From: Bacteroidales bacterium
Lineage (GTDB): Bacteria; Bacteroidota; Bacteroidia; Bacteroidales; JAOZTL01
Assembly: GCA_029942205.1 (NCBI GenBank)
Contig: JAOZTL010000049.1
Span: 1-11,133, forward strand
Reading direction: 5' to 3'
Length of the DNA: 11,133 nt
The position numbers and the translations under genes were made by a program. The notes beneath the pieces are model-generated. The model worked only from the letters and a program-made list of their open reading frames with translations. It made no database searches and was not told the DNA's origin. Below are positions 1-7,711 of this stretch, piece after piece; within the stretch, counting starts at the first letter, position 1; each line of letters begins with the position of its first letter.

Positions 1-49
1 AATTGATGGTAGGCATATAGCTTATAAAGAAATTATTGTTACTAAGTAA
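1..49 (+). CDS. C-terminal end of an unidentified protein, cut by the window edge
   Basis: A reading frame enters from the left edge and ends with TAA at 47-49; the visible residues are IDGRHIAYKEIIVTK. The same codons occur on the other strand at the right edge, so this is the tail of a multi-copy gene. I do not recognise the protein from so few residues. Because the shared sequence continues only 6 bases past the stop codon, a transposase whose stop lies almost at the end of its insertion sequence is the most natural guess, but this is inference. Confidence 0.45.
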   Translation, partial: IDGRHIAYKEIIVTK

Positions 50-55
50 ACACCC
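1..55 (+). repeat. 55-bp repeat, left copy (inverted relative to 11073-11127)
   Basis: Bases 1-55 are identical to the reverse complement of 11073-11127; identity is lost at base 56 (A here, C in the other copy). The repeat covers a shared C-terminal coding tail, its TAA stop and the six bases ACACCC. The outer end is cut by the window edge, so the real repeat is longer. It probably marks the edge of an insertion sequence whose terminal repeat would begin GGGTGTTTA read inwards. Fifty-five is also a common assembler word size, so the length of the visible copy may be set by assembly, not biology. Confidence 0.85.
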
Positions 56-144
56 AAAAATATTTTTTTTAAGGAAGTTAAAGGATATAAGAACGAGTAT
101 AACTGTTATCGGTTATTTAATTTGCGCTCATAAATGCTAGATCT

Positions 145-1026
145 TTAACCCTGTTCGGTTGATTCATTTTCTGAGTCATCAGTCGCTGCGTCTTCATCTA
201 CAGATTCTTCTTTTTCGATAATTATTTCTTCGTTGTATCGGCGGTTGCGTAGCATGATGCGAATCGCTTTCACGACGGTACTGCTATCTACGGCAGTTGC
301 TCCACTTACTCCTAATACCGATACGCCTGTGATTATTTCGAGGTGATTGCCCGAGAGATTGTGCAATTTCACAATCGGGACTGCGCCCACCGTTTGTTCT
401 TCTTCTCCTAATATTTTATATTCTAAGTTTTTGTTTTCGCTACTAACGGCAGCGATGTCGTCATAAAAATATTCGCTAGAATTGATGCCGCTTACTGCGC
501 CTGTCATGGTATTGAACGAACAAAAGAATATACTGATATAATTCTCTGTCAGTGCCACCACTTGTACTTTCCATGTGGTGTAGCGAAAAGCTCCATCACC
601 TCCTTGGCGACGACTCATGCTGCCTGAGTCGAGCCCTGATGCTTCCCAAAAAACAGGGTAGGGGATAATCAGAAAATTCTCGGGGCTTAGTTTGCTTTCA
701 TCAATTCGTAATTCATCGATGGCTAGGGGCTTTACGATGGTGTGCAACTCTTCTATCAGCCATTCGTCCATCAGTGCATCTGACGGACGACTTGCAAATA
801 GTTTTTTATCATAAAAATAAGGCTTGAGCCACACGTACAGTAATACTAAACCCAATAGAATAAATATCAGACCAAGGACTTCTGTTTTGTTAAAAAAAAT
901 AATAACGAAAATTCCAAATAACGCACTCGCCGAGCTAATATAAATAATATTAGATAGCGACGGGTATTTTGCTCCCTGTACGGTAAACCATAATTGCTTT
1001 AAGGCGGGTCTGTTTGCGTCTGCCAT
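145..1026 (-). CDS. Membrane protein of unknown function with acidic C-terminal tail
   Basis: This encodes 293 residues and I do not recognise the family. Two adjacent hydrophobic segments at about residues 27-45 and 49-67 look like a transmembrane hairpin close to the N-terminus. They leave about 225 residues on one side of the membrane. That part is mixed alpha/beta in character, with a glycine- and serine-rich stretch around residues 133-145 and a beta-like region at 200-250. The last 28 residues are strongly acidic (many Glu and Asp), as in flexible protein-interaction tails. The ATG lies 9 bp after the valS stop codon, so the gene is very probably co-transcribed with and translated after valS. 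Nothing in the sequence gives a function; the link to valS may only be shared expression. The reading frame is intact and codon use matches its neighbours. Confidence 0.75.
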   Translation of the reverse strand: MADANRPALKQLWFTVQGAKYPSLSNIIYISSASALFGIFVIIFFNKTEVLGLIFILLGLVLLYVWLKPYFYDKKLFASRPSDALMDEWLIEELHTIVKPLAIDELRIDESKLSPENFLIIPYPVFWEASGLDSGSMSRRQGGDGAFRYTTWKVQVVALTENYISIFFCSFNTMTGAVSGINSSEYFYDDIAAVSSENKNLEYKILGEEEQTVGAVPIVKLHNLSGNHLEIITGVSVLGVSGATAVDSSTVVKAIRIMLRNRRYNEEIIIEKEESVDEDAATDDSENESTEQG

Positions 1027-1035
1027 TTTTTTATG

Positions 1036-3675
1036 TTATGCGTTTTTCATATTATCTATTTGTTCTTCCAGTGCTTTTATTTTTGCTTCGGCATCCACAC
1101 GCTTTTGGGTTTCCATCTCGATAACCTTAGGCGGAGCATTTTGAATGAAACGTTCGTTACTCATTTTTTTCTGCACCGATTTCAAGAACCCTTTCGCATA
1201 GCTGAGTTCTTTTTGTAACTTTGCAATCTCCTCTTCCGTATCTACCAAGTTGCCTAGCGGAATGTAATATTCTACTCCCTTGATAATAAAACTCATTGCA
1301 CCATTTATTTTTCCATCTACTATTTTTATTTCCTCCAATGCTCCCATTTTCATCAGCACTCGATCGTAATACGCATTATGCTCTGCTTTGTCTGGTCGTA
1401 TCAATAAGCTAATTTTTTCTTTGAAAGAAATATTTTTGTCTTTCCGCACTTTTCGGATAGCTGTAATGGCTTCTTGTGCTATTTCAAATTGATTTGCAAG
1501 TGCGTTGTTTTGTTCTTTTGGTGTCGGCATTTTGGAAATAATAATGCTTTCGCCATCTTTTCGATCGGCTATTAATTGCCAAATTTCTTCGGTAATAAAA
1601 GGCATAAACGGATGCAATACACGCAGTACATTATCTAAGTACGTAATTGTGGATTGATATGTTGCATGATCGATCGGTTTTTGATATTCTGGTTTGATTA
1701 TTTCGAGAAACCACGACGACCAATCGTCCCAAAAGAAACGGTAGATAGTCATTAATGCATCCGAAATTCGGTAGTCATCAAATTGTTGATTGATGGTAAG
1801 CAGCATGGCATTAAATTTTACATCAAACCATTCGATAGCTAAACGAGAGGCTTCGGGCTGTGCTATTTCCTTGTCTATTTCCCATTGATTGATTAATCGG
1901 AAAGCGTTCCATATTTTGTTAGAGAAATTTCGTCCTTGCTCGGGCAATTTATTATCGTACAATAAATCGCCACCAGCAGGCGAACAAAACAACATGCCTA
2001 CACGCACGCCATCGGCACCGTATATTTTCATCAAGTCGATAGGATCGGGTGAATTACCGAGTGATTTCGACATTTTACGACCTTGCTTGTCCCGTACGAT
2101 TCCTGTCAAATAAACATTCTTAAACGGCTTTGCATTTTGGTATTCTTGCCCAGCAATAATCATGCGTGCTACCCAAAAGAATAAAATTTCGGGAGCAGTA
2201 ACCAAATCGTTCGTTGGGTAGTAGTAATTTATTTCGGGATTGTTCGGTTGACGAATACCATCAAATACGGATATGGGCCATAGCCACGACGAGAACCACG
2301 TGTCGAGTACATCTTCGTCTTGGCGCAAATCACTGGCTTGCAATTGCATGTTGCCTGTCTTTTGGCGTGCTAGCTCTACCGCTTTTTCGGGGGTATCTGC
2401 CACTACAAAGTCGTTGCTGTTGGGTAAATAATAAGCAGGAATGCGCTGTCCCCACCACAATTGACGAGACACGCACCAGTCTCTAACGTTTTCCATCCAG
2501 TGGCGATAGGTATTTTTAAATTTTGGTGGATAAAGTTGTACGTCATCGCTCATCACCACATCGAGTGCAGGCTTTGCTAGATCTTCCATTTTCAGAAACC
2601 ATTGTAAAGATAATTTTGGTTCGATAATGGCATTTGTTCTTTCTGAGCGTCCTACTTTGTTTTGATATTCTTCTTCTTTGATTAAGAAACCTTTTTCGTT
2701 CAGCTCTTTGGTGATAAGTGTGCGCACTTCAAATCGGTCTTGCCCTACGTACAGTTGTGCCGCATCGTTGAGCGTGCCATTGTCGTGAAAAATATCAATA
2801 CTTTCCAGCTGATGCTTCATACCCAATTCGTAGTCATGAATATCATGTGCAGGCGTTATCTTGAGGCATCCTGTACCAAATTCACGATCCACATATTCGT
2901 CTTCGATAATTGGTACCGACCGATTGATGAGCGGTACAATCACTCGTTTGCCTTTTAGGTGTGCATAGCGTTCGTCGTCGGGATGAATGCACACGGCAGT
3001 ATCGCCAAGAATGGTTTCGGGGCGTGTGGTGGCAATCGTAACCCATTGGTCGTCGGCGTTTTCTACGGCATAGCGCAAGTAGTATAGCTTCGAGTTCTCT
3101 TCGGTATGGATTACTTCTTCGTCCGAAAGGGCTGTTTGTGCAGCAGGATCCCAATTAATCATCCGAACACCTCGGTATATTAGCCCTTTATTATACAAGT
3201 CAATAAATACTTGTATAACGGATTCAGACATGTCATCGTCCATTGTGAATTTTGTGCGTTCCCAGTCGCAGGATGCGCCTAATTTTTTTAATTGATCGAG
3301 AATAATGCCGCCATGTTTTTCTTTCCATTCCCAAGCATGCTCCATGAATTGGTTGCGAGTGAGGCTGTCTTTGTCAATGCCTTCGCTTTGTAGTTTGGCT
3401 ACCACTTTGGCTTCGGTGGCAATGGATGCGTGATCGGTGCCAGGCACCCAACAGGCATTTTTGCCTTGCATGCGAGCACGTCTTACGAGTATGTCTTGAA
3501 TAGAATTATTGAGCATGTGCCCCATGTGCAATACGCCTGTTACGTTTGGTGGTGGAATCACGATCGTATAAGCTTCACGATCGTCGGGAACAGAACGAAA
3601 TAAATCGTGCTTCATCCAGTAATCATACCATTTCGTTTCGGTTTGTTTTGGGTCGTATTGTGCTTGTAAATCCAT
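1036..3675 (-). CDS. valS: Valine--tRNA ligase
   Basis: Class I aminoacyl-tRNA synthetase that activates valine with ATP and charges tRNA-Val in the cytoplasm. At 879 residues it has normal length for the family. The nucleotide-binding HIGH motif is HMGH (residues 50-53) within PPPNVTGVLHMGHM. The second signature is KMSKS (534-538). The inserted editing domain, which hydrolyses Thr-tRNA-Val, spans roughly 205-345 and shows TTRPET (216-221) and the GTGCLKITPAHD segment (267-278). The anticodon-binding domain follows from about 620. Residues 810-879 form the Lys/Glu-rich coiled-coil tRNA-binding arm typical of ValRS, which separates it from IleRS and LeuRS. The start ATG is preceded by an A/G-rich leader (CAGAAAAGATA) and no better start lies upstream. 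It is the first gene of a probable two-gene unit with the membrane protein downstream. Tryptophan is encoded by TGG throughout the sections I checked. Confidence 0.98.
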   Translation of the reverse strand: MDLQAQYDPKQTETKWYDYWMKHDLFRSVPDDREAYTIVIPPPNVTGVLHMGHMLNNSIQDILVRRARMQGKNACWVPGTDHASIATEAKVVAKLQSEGIDKDSLTRNQFMEHAWEWKEKHGGIILDQLKKLGASCDWERTKFTMDDDMSESVIQVFIDLYNKGLIYRGVRMINWDPAAQTALSDEEVIHTEENSKLYYLRYAVENADDQWVTIATTRPETILGDTAVCIHPDDERYAHLKGKRVIVPLINRSVPIIEDEYVDREFGTGCLKITPAHDIHDYELGMKHQLESIDIFHDNGTLNDAAQLYVGQDRFEVRTLITKELNEKGFLIKEEEYQNKVGRSERTNAIIEPKLSLQWFLKMEDLAKPALDVVMSDDVQLYPPKFKNTYRHWMENVRDWCVSRQLWWGQRIPAYYLPNSNDFVVADTPEKAVELARQKTGNMQLQASDLRQDEDVLDTWFSSWLWPISVFDGIRQPNNPEINYYYPTNDLVTAPEILFFWVARMIIAGQEYQNAKPFKNVYLTGIVRDKQGRKMSKSLGNSPDPIDLMKIYGADGVRVGMLFCSPAGGDLLYDNKLPEQGRNFSNKIWNAFRLINQWEIDKEIAQPEASRLAIEWFDVKFNAMLLTINQQFDDYRISDALMTIYRFFWDDWSSWFLEIIKPEYQKPIDHATYQSTITYLDNVLRVLHPFMPFITEEIWQLIADRKDGESIIISKMPTPKEQNNALANQFEIAQEAITAIRKVRKDKNISFKEKISLLIRPDKAEHNAYYDRVLMKMGALEEIKIVDGKINGAMSFIIKGVEYYIPLGNLVDTEEEIAKLQKELSYAKGFLKSVQKKMSNERFIQNAPPKVIEMETQKRVDAEAKIKALEEQIDNMKNA

Positions 3676-3699
3676 TATCTTTTCTGATTTGTAAGTGCT

Positions 3700-3734
3700 G
3701 AAATTTAATTATTCTAGTGTGTTGTTGGTACAAA
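3700..3734 (-). promoter_or_regulatory. Possible Bacteroidota-type promoter for valS
   Basis: Read on the minus strand, TTTG at 3734-3731 is followed after 23 bases by TAAATTTC at 3707-3700. The Bacteroidota consensus is TTTG, a spacer of about 17-23, then TAnnTTTG; the second box matches seven of eight positions and the spacer is at the long end. It lies 24 bases before the valS ATG, leaving a short leader. This is a motif match in AT-rich DNA and could be chance. Confidence 0.3.
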
Positions 3735-3822
3735 TTGTTTTTTTTGATGCCTGATTCGCAACTATTATTAAAAAACAAAATTAAAAAAAAAAATGGCAAT
3801 TCTATTTATGTAATTGATTATT

Positions 3823-5433
3823 TCAGCCTTTATGCATAAAATTAAGTTCTTCTATCTTTAGTATGTTGATCTCTTTACAGAATTCAAGATACCATAAATT
3901 GATGATAGTATTGTAGTTTGGTGTTTTTTTTTGGAGGTAAGCTTTGTTATTTTGCAAATCAACAAGCATCTGGTCGGTAAGTTCTTTGTATCCTTGCCAG
4001 TCGGCTTTGTGTAGTCGTTTTTGTTGGATGCTATTGGGCAAAAAGGACTTTAGGTGCTTCTTTATTTTTTGTTGATATAAATCAAAAACAGAAGGTTGTG
4101 TTTCTGTCGTAAAATTAACTCCCAATGGCTTGAAATAATGATTTTTCAGAATATCATCGTACAGCAGTTTGCCGTTTTTGTACTTGCTGGGCACGGTTTG
4201 GAAGAACGACAAAAGAGCCATGTCCCAAAACGGAAAGCGATGTTCGTAACCAAAATAATCGAAAACACTCGATGAATTAAATATAAATTTGCTAATCTTT
4301 TCTTTGAGATCATAATCCTCAAAAATGGAATACGGGAAATTAGCGCTTTTTAGAGTACCGTAATTTTGTATGTTCTTATTTATTTGGTTTTGAAAGCATT
4401 GTTTTTCTTGCTTGTTTAGCCCAATAGATGCAAATTTTGTATCTAAAATGCGTGGTGCAATTTCTGTTTGTTTCAATTTGTCTGAAAAAACTTTCACAAA
4501 CTGGCTACCGCCTAAAAAATCGCCCGAATGCCCTGGGATAAACACCGAATTGGCTGCAATCAATTTATTATCTTTTAGATATTTTACTGCAAAATATTCT
4601 TGTAAATAAGGCATAGACGAAAATTTACCTGCAAAATGAGCATAAGCACGAAACTCTTCGGTAGACAAAAAATTAGCTGTGCGGGCTTCGGTATATTCAA
4701 CGAAAACCCATGGATAACCTAATGCCTTGGCTACTGCTTGGGAGTTCTGGAGTTCGGGGCTATTTTTGCGACCATAAGTAAAACAAAGCACTTGAGAGTA
4801 ATTCCATTTTTTGAACATGCAGGCAATCCATCTGGAATCGTAGCCACCGCTTAGAGGAATAGCTACGGGGCGATTGCCCAACGAAAGAATCAGCCGTTCA
4901 AATGCTTGCTCAAAAACCGTTATTGCTTGTTCTTTTAGTTGATTATAGCTGGTGTTATTGATTGAGTTTGTTGCATAAGAGAACGAAAAAGCACGATGCA
5001 GAATTTTGTTTTTCTCGAAAATAATGTATTCGCTTGCTTGTAATTGAAAAACGCCTTCGAGCAGAGTGTTTGCGCCTAAAGTGTGTCCGTTGGCAAGAAA
5101 TTCGGTTTCGGCATGTAATCGGTGATTACTGAAATGGAGCATGTCATCAGCAATTAGCAAATCGTCGTCTAAAGAATAAAAAATAGGAAATAAACGAGCG
5201 GGATCACTTGCAACGAACGTGAAATCGATAGCTTGAACAATAACAGTAAATGAGCCATTGATTGTTTGTAGCTTATCTAAAAAAGTTTCTTTTGTGTTTA
5301 TTCCTACAAAAAAAACAGCGGCATTCGCTTTGTCGTAAAATGTGTTTGTGTGATCAAAAAAATATCCTTTTACAAAAACATTCTCAGCGGTATACCATGC
5401 AAAGCCCCTGTTGTTCGTAAAGCTAATGGTCAT
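3823..5433 (-). CDS. Asparagine-synthase-like protein lacking the glutaminase cysteine
   Basis: A 536-residue protein with the two-domain layout of class B asparagine synthetases. The C-terminal ATP-pyrophosphatase domain has the PP-loop SGGYDS (195-200) and a second conserved segment, PGHSGDFLGGS (300-310), matching the GxGGDE region of AsnB. The N-terminal region (about 1-150) resembles the glutaminase fold, with DPARLFPIFY at 77-86. However, the chain starts Met-Thr, not Met-Cys, so the nucleophile needed to release ammonia from glutamine is absent. It should therefore use free ammonia or another amine, or have a different adenylation role. The start overlaps the end of the flippase gene by 11 bp, suggesting translational coupling. 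Such AsnB paralogues are common in surface-polysaccharide loci, where amidation of a sugar acid is often proposed; that role here is inference. The stop codon is TGA, with TAG seven codons later. Confidence 0.85.
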   Translation of the reverse strand: MTISFTNNRGFAWYTAENVFVKGYFFDHTNTFYDKANAAVFFVGINTKETFLDKLQTINGSFTVIVQAIDFTFVASDPARLFPIFYSLDDDLLIADDMLHFSNHRLHAETEFLANGHTLGANTLLEGVFQLQASEYIIFEKNKILHRAFSFSYATNSINNTSYNQLKEQAITVFEQAFERLILSLGNRPVAIPLSGGYDSRWIACMFKKWNYSQVLCFTYGRKNSPELQNSQAVAKALGYPWVFVEYTEARTANFLSTEEFRAYAHFAGKFSSMPYLQEYFAVKYLKDNKLIAANSVFIPGHSGDFLGGSQFVKVFSDKLKQTEIAPRILDTKFASIGLNKQEKQCFQNQINKNIQNYGTLKSANFPYSIFEDYDLKEKISKFIFNSSSVFDYFGYEHRFPFWDMALLSFFQTVPSKYKNGKLLYDDILKNHYFKPLGVNFTTETQPSVFDLYQQKIKKHLKSFLPNSIQQKRLHKADWQGYKELTDQMLVDLQNNKAYLQKKTPNYNTIINLWYLEFCKEINILKIEELNFMHKG

Positions 5434-6700
5434 AACTATTTCTTGCTAGGTGTAAAAAATAAAAAATCATGCATACGCCAAATAAAAAACCCGTTAATGC
5501 ATACATCGAGATTGCAAAAGTAGCACTAAATAGCAACTTGTAACTCAAATAAATAGATAGAAAACGTGCGACTAAAAGAATAAAGTCAAAAAAACTCGCT
5601 TGTTTCTGTTTGTTCAGGATGGTTACTATCCACGAAATGGGCTGATTGAGAAAACCGATAATCACCCAAGGCAGCATGATGGCGGCATACAAGCCTGCTT
5701 GCTCCCAGCCATCGCCAAAAAAGAACGCAAAGAAAAACGTGGAGACAAATAGCAGCAACCCAGGCAATATAATGACTTTTATTAGATTGACGTATGTTTT
5801 TTTAACAAAAAGAAAGAGATCTTCTTTTTTATTAAACTTATCGCTTGCTGTTTTGTAAAAAACATCACCTACCGATTGTGCTACTAGACCTGTGGGAACA
5901 GTGATTATACGGCTAGCCATGCCATACAAGGCTACTGCTTCGTAACCAAAATAACTGCCTACCAATAAAAACGGAATTTGATTGGAAATGGCGTTTAAGG
6001 CATTCATCAGGGTTTCGTAGAGCGGGATGTTTTTGTACTTTCGGAGTAAACTTCTTGTTCGTTGAATCGAAAAATATTGCAAATTGGATGCGATAGATTT
6101 CAAACTAAGCAAAAATAGCAATAGTGCTGAAACTGCTTGCCCCAACAGCGAACCAAGAATTAGTCCATTGTTGGTGATTGATGTAAAACTAAATGAACTC
6201 TGTGAGCCAACGGTAATGGTTGCTTTTGTTACTTTGGAATACGAGGTTTTTGCATACTGCTCGGTGCGATTGTTCCAGTACGAAACAATTTCAAAAAAAC
6301 TGAGCAAAAAAGAGCTTAACGGAACAAAATATAACCAGTGCGATAAATTACTTTCGCCATAAAATACTTGAATAGGCTCATAGAATAGATAAATAAGAAT
6401 AAAAAAGAATAAATTTAATGCAAAATTGACAAACATCGCAATAATCAATAAATTGATGGCATGCCTGTCTTTTGCTGGTAATACGATGGCTAAACCAAGT
6501 TTTAAGGATGAAAAAATTTGAAAAATAACCGATAAACTAGCAAACGTAAAAATAATACCGAAAACCTCTTTGGAATAAAGTCTGGATAGAATTGGCGAAA
6601 ATGCCAGTAGAATAGCTTGCCCGAGTACTGAACCTGTAAAGAGAGTAAGTGCATTTTTGACAAATTTAGTTCGTAGCATGTTTTCTTTTCGATAAGTCAT
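5423..6700 (-). CDS. Wzx-type oligosaccharide flippase (MOP superfamily)
   Basis: A 425-residue, very hydrophobic integral membrane protein with about a dozen predicted transmembrane segments spread over its length. The N-terminal pattern KFVKNALTLFTGSVLGQ, followed by LSRLYSKEVFG around residue 40, is characteristic of the Wzx/RfbX polysaccharide exporters. These flip undecaprenyl-linked repeat units from the inner to the outer face of the cytoplasmic membrane. A second ATG at codon 8 (MLRTKFVKN), preceded by A-rich sequence, is an equally good start. The gene begins 37 bp after birA ends and overlaps the asparagine-synthase-like gene downstream by 11 bp, so the three are probably one transcript. 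No glycosyltransferase, polymerase or sugar-nucleotide gene lies nearby, so the substrate must be made elsewhere or the locus is a remnant. The family is clear; the substrate cannot be read from sequence. Confidence 0.9.
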   Translation of the reverse strand: MTYRKENMLRTKFVKNALTLFTGSVLGQAILLAFSPILSRLYSKEVFGIIFTFASLSVIFQIFSSLKLGLAIVLPAKDRHAINLLIIAMFVNFALNLFFFILIYLFYEPIQVFYGESNLSHWLYFVPLSSFLLSFFEIVSYWNNRTEQYAKTSYSKVTKATITVGSQSSFSFTSITNNGLILGSLLGQAVSALLLFLLSLKSIASNLQYFSIQRTRSLLRKYKNIPLYETLMNALNAISNQIPFLLVGSYFGYEAVALYGMASRIITVPTGLVAQSVGDVFYKTASDKFNKKEDLFLFVKKTYVNLIKVIILPGLLLFVSTFFFAFFFGDGWEQAGLYAAIMLPWVIIGFLNQPISWIVTILNKQKQASFFDFILLVARFLSIYLSYKLLFSATFAISMYALTGFLFGVCMIFYFLHLARNSYDH

Positions 6701-6737
6701 TGATTGTGATGGTTCTGTACACGTGCGTAAGCAATAT

Positions 6738-7481
6738 CTAACAGGTGGAATACCTTATTTCTTTGAAATTAAATATCTGTAAGCCATCAGCAAATTGCAC
6801 TAAAAGCTGACCATACGAATTTACACCCTGAATAGAACCTTGTTTCACTTCGTCCTTTACTTGGTAGTTGGCAGGTATTTGGTATCGGTACATGTTAGAG
6901 GTGTATGCTTGCTGTATTTTGTCCGTATAGTCATTCATCAGTTGCAAGTAGCGAGTTTCGAGGCAAGCAATGAGGGTGTTTAGTTCCGTTTTCAAATCAT
7001 ACTCTTTATTGGTTATTTGGCGCAGCGAAACAGGGTTTGGTGTATTACTCATAAAATTTATTTGGTTGATATTCATACCGATCCCCACGATGCTTTGTTG
7101 CATGGTAGCTCCACGCAAGCTGTTTTCGATGAGGATACCAGCTAGTTTTTTATCACCAATATAAATATCATTTGGCCATTTTATTTTTGCAGTAATTTGG
7201 TGTGTCGTCAGAAAATCAATAATAGCAAGTGATACTGCTTGGGATAATAAAAATTGCTTATCCGCTGGCAGAAAATGAGGCTTTAGTATCACCGAAAAGC
7301 TCAAGTTTTTGTATGCTTCGCTTTCCCAGCTATTGCCACCTTGTCCTTTGCCTGCCGTTTGGCAATGGCAAGCAATTACGAGTTTGTTGGTGCTTGGTTC
7401 TTTTTTGACCAATTCCCATGCATACACGTTGGTCGAGTTGGTGTGTTGAATCCATTGAGTAGAAAAAGCGATATTTTGCAT
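6738..7481 (-). CDS. birA: Biotin--[acetyl-CoA-carboxylase] ligase, monofunctional
   Basis: Makes biotinyl-AMP and transfers biotin to the acceptor lysine of biotin carboxyl carrier proteins. From the ATG at 7481 the protein has 247 residues, starting MQNIAFSTQW. The frame stays open upstream to a TTG at 7541, but that TTG lies inside the terminal repeat of the hairpin element and would add 20 poorly conserved residues, so I prefer the ATG. Visible motifs, numbered from this start, are the STN motif (16-18), the biotin-binding loop TAGKGQGGNSW (42-52), KWPND (101-105) and the KKLAGILIE strand (111-119). A C-terminal SH3-like domain follows. There is no N-terminal helix-turn-helix, so it is not a repressor. 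The loop has Lys, Gln and Gly/Asn where many family members have arginines (GRGRxGR). First gene of the probable operon with the flippase; stop TAG. Confidence 0.93.
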   Translation of the reverse strand: MQNIAFSTQWIQHTNSTNVYAWELVKKEPSTNKLVIACHCQTAGKGQGGNSWESEAYKNLSFSVILKPHFLPADKQFLLSQAVSLAIIDFLTTHQITAKIKWPNDIYIGDKKLAGILIENSLRGATMQQSIVGIGMNINQINFMSNTPNPVSLRQITNKEYDLKTELNTLIACLETRYLQLMNDYTDKIQQAYTSNMYRYQIPANYQVKDEVKQGSIQGVNSYGQLLVQFADGLQIFNFKEIRYSTC

Positions 7482-7535
7482 AAAATCATTAATGAAAAGA
7501 TAATTGTACGTATTTTTATGATGTAAGAATATTAA

Positions 7536-7694
7536 TACCAATTCAACACCAAAACACCCGATAAATCCGTTATCTTTTTCCGTTTTACTGCACTTAAAAT
7601 TTTAACCGTAGCTACGGCTATGCTGAAAATTTGAAGATTGTAAAACAAAAAAATATTTTGAATTCATTTCGGGTATTTTGATATTAAATTGGTA
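7536..7694. mobile_element. MITE-like 159-bp long imperfect hairpin with TAA target duplication
   Basis: The element begins TACCAATT and ends AATTGGTA, with TAA directly on both sides (7533-7535 and 7695-7697). The 26-29 base outer arms (7536-7566 and 7666-7694) differ at four aligned positions plus a 2-base gap. Further nested arms pair GTTTTAC (7582-7588) with GTAAAAC (7640-7646) and 7593-7603 with 7626-7636. The apex is GTAGC-TACG-GCTAT (7608-7621). All arms share the same centre near 7614-7615, so the whole unit folds as one hairpin. It has no open reading frame. A 3-bp TAA duplication and short terminal repeats fit a non-autonomous derivative of an IS5/IS1031-like transposon (inference). 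It sits between the M1 peptidase stop and birA, and could also act as a terminator or processing site on the minus-strand transcript. Confidence 0.65.
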
Positions 7695-7711
7695 TAATTC
7701 GTTCGAAAACC

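Noticed and set aside
3708..3822. Terminator between the asparagine-synthase-like gene and valS
   Set aside because: There are long T and A runs on both strands but no GC-containing stem next to them, so no intrinsic terminator can be supported.
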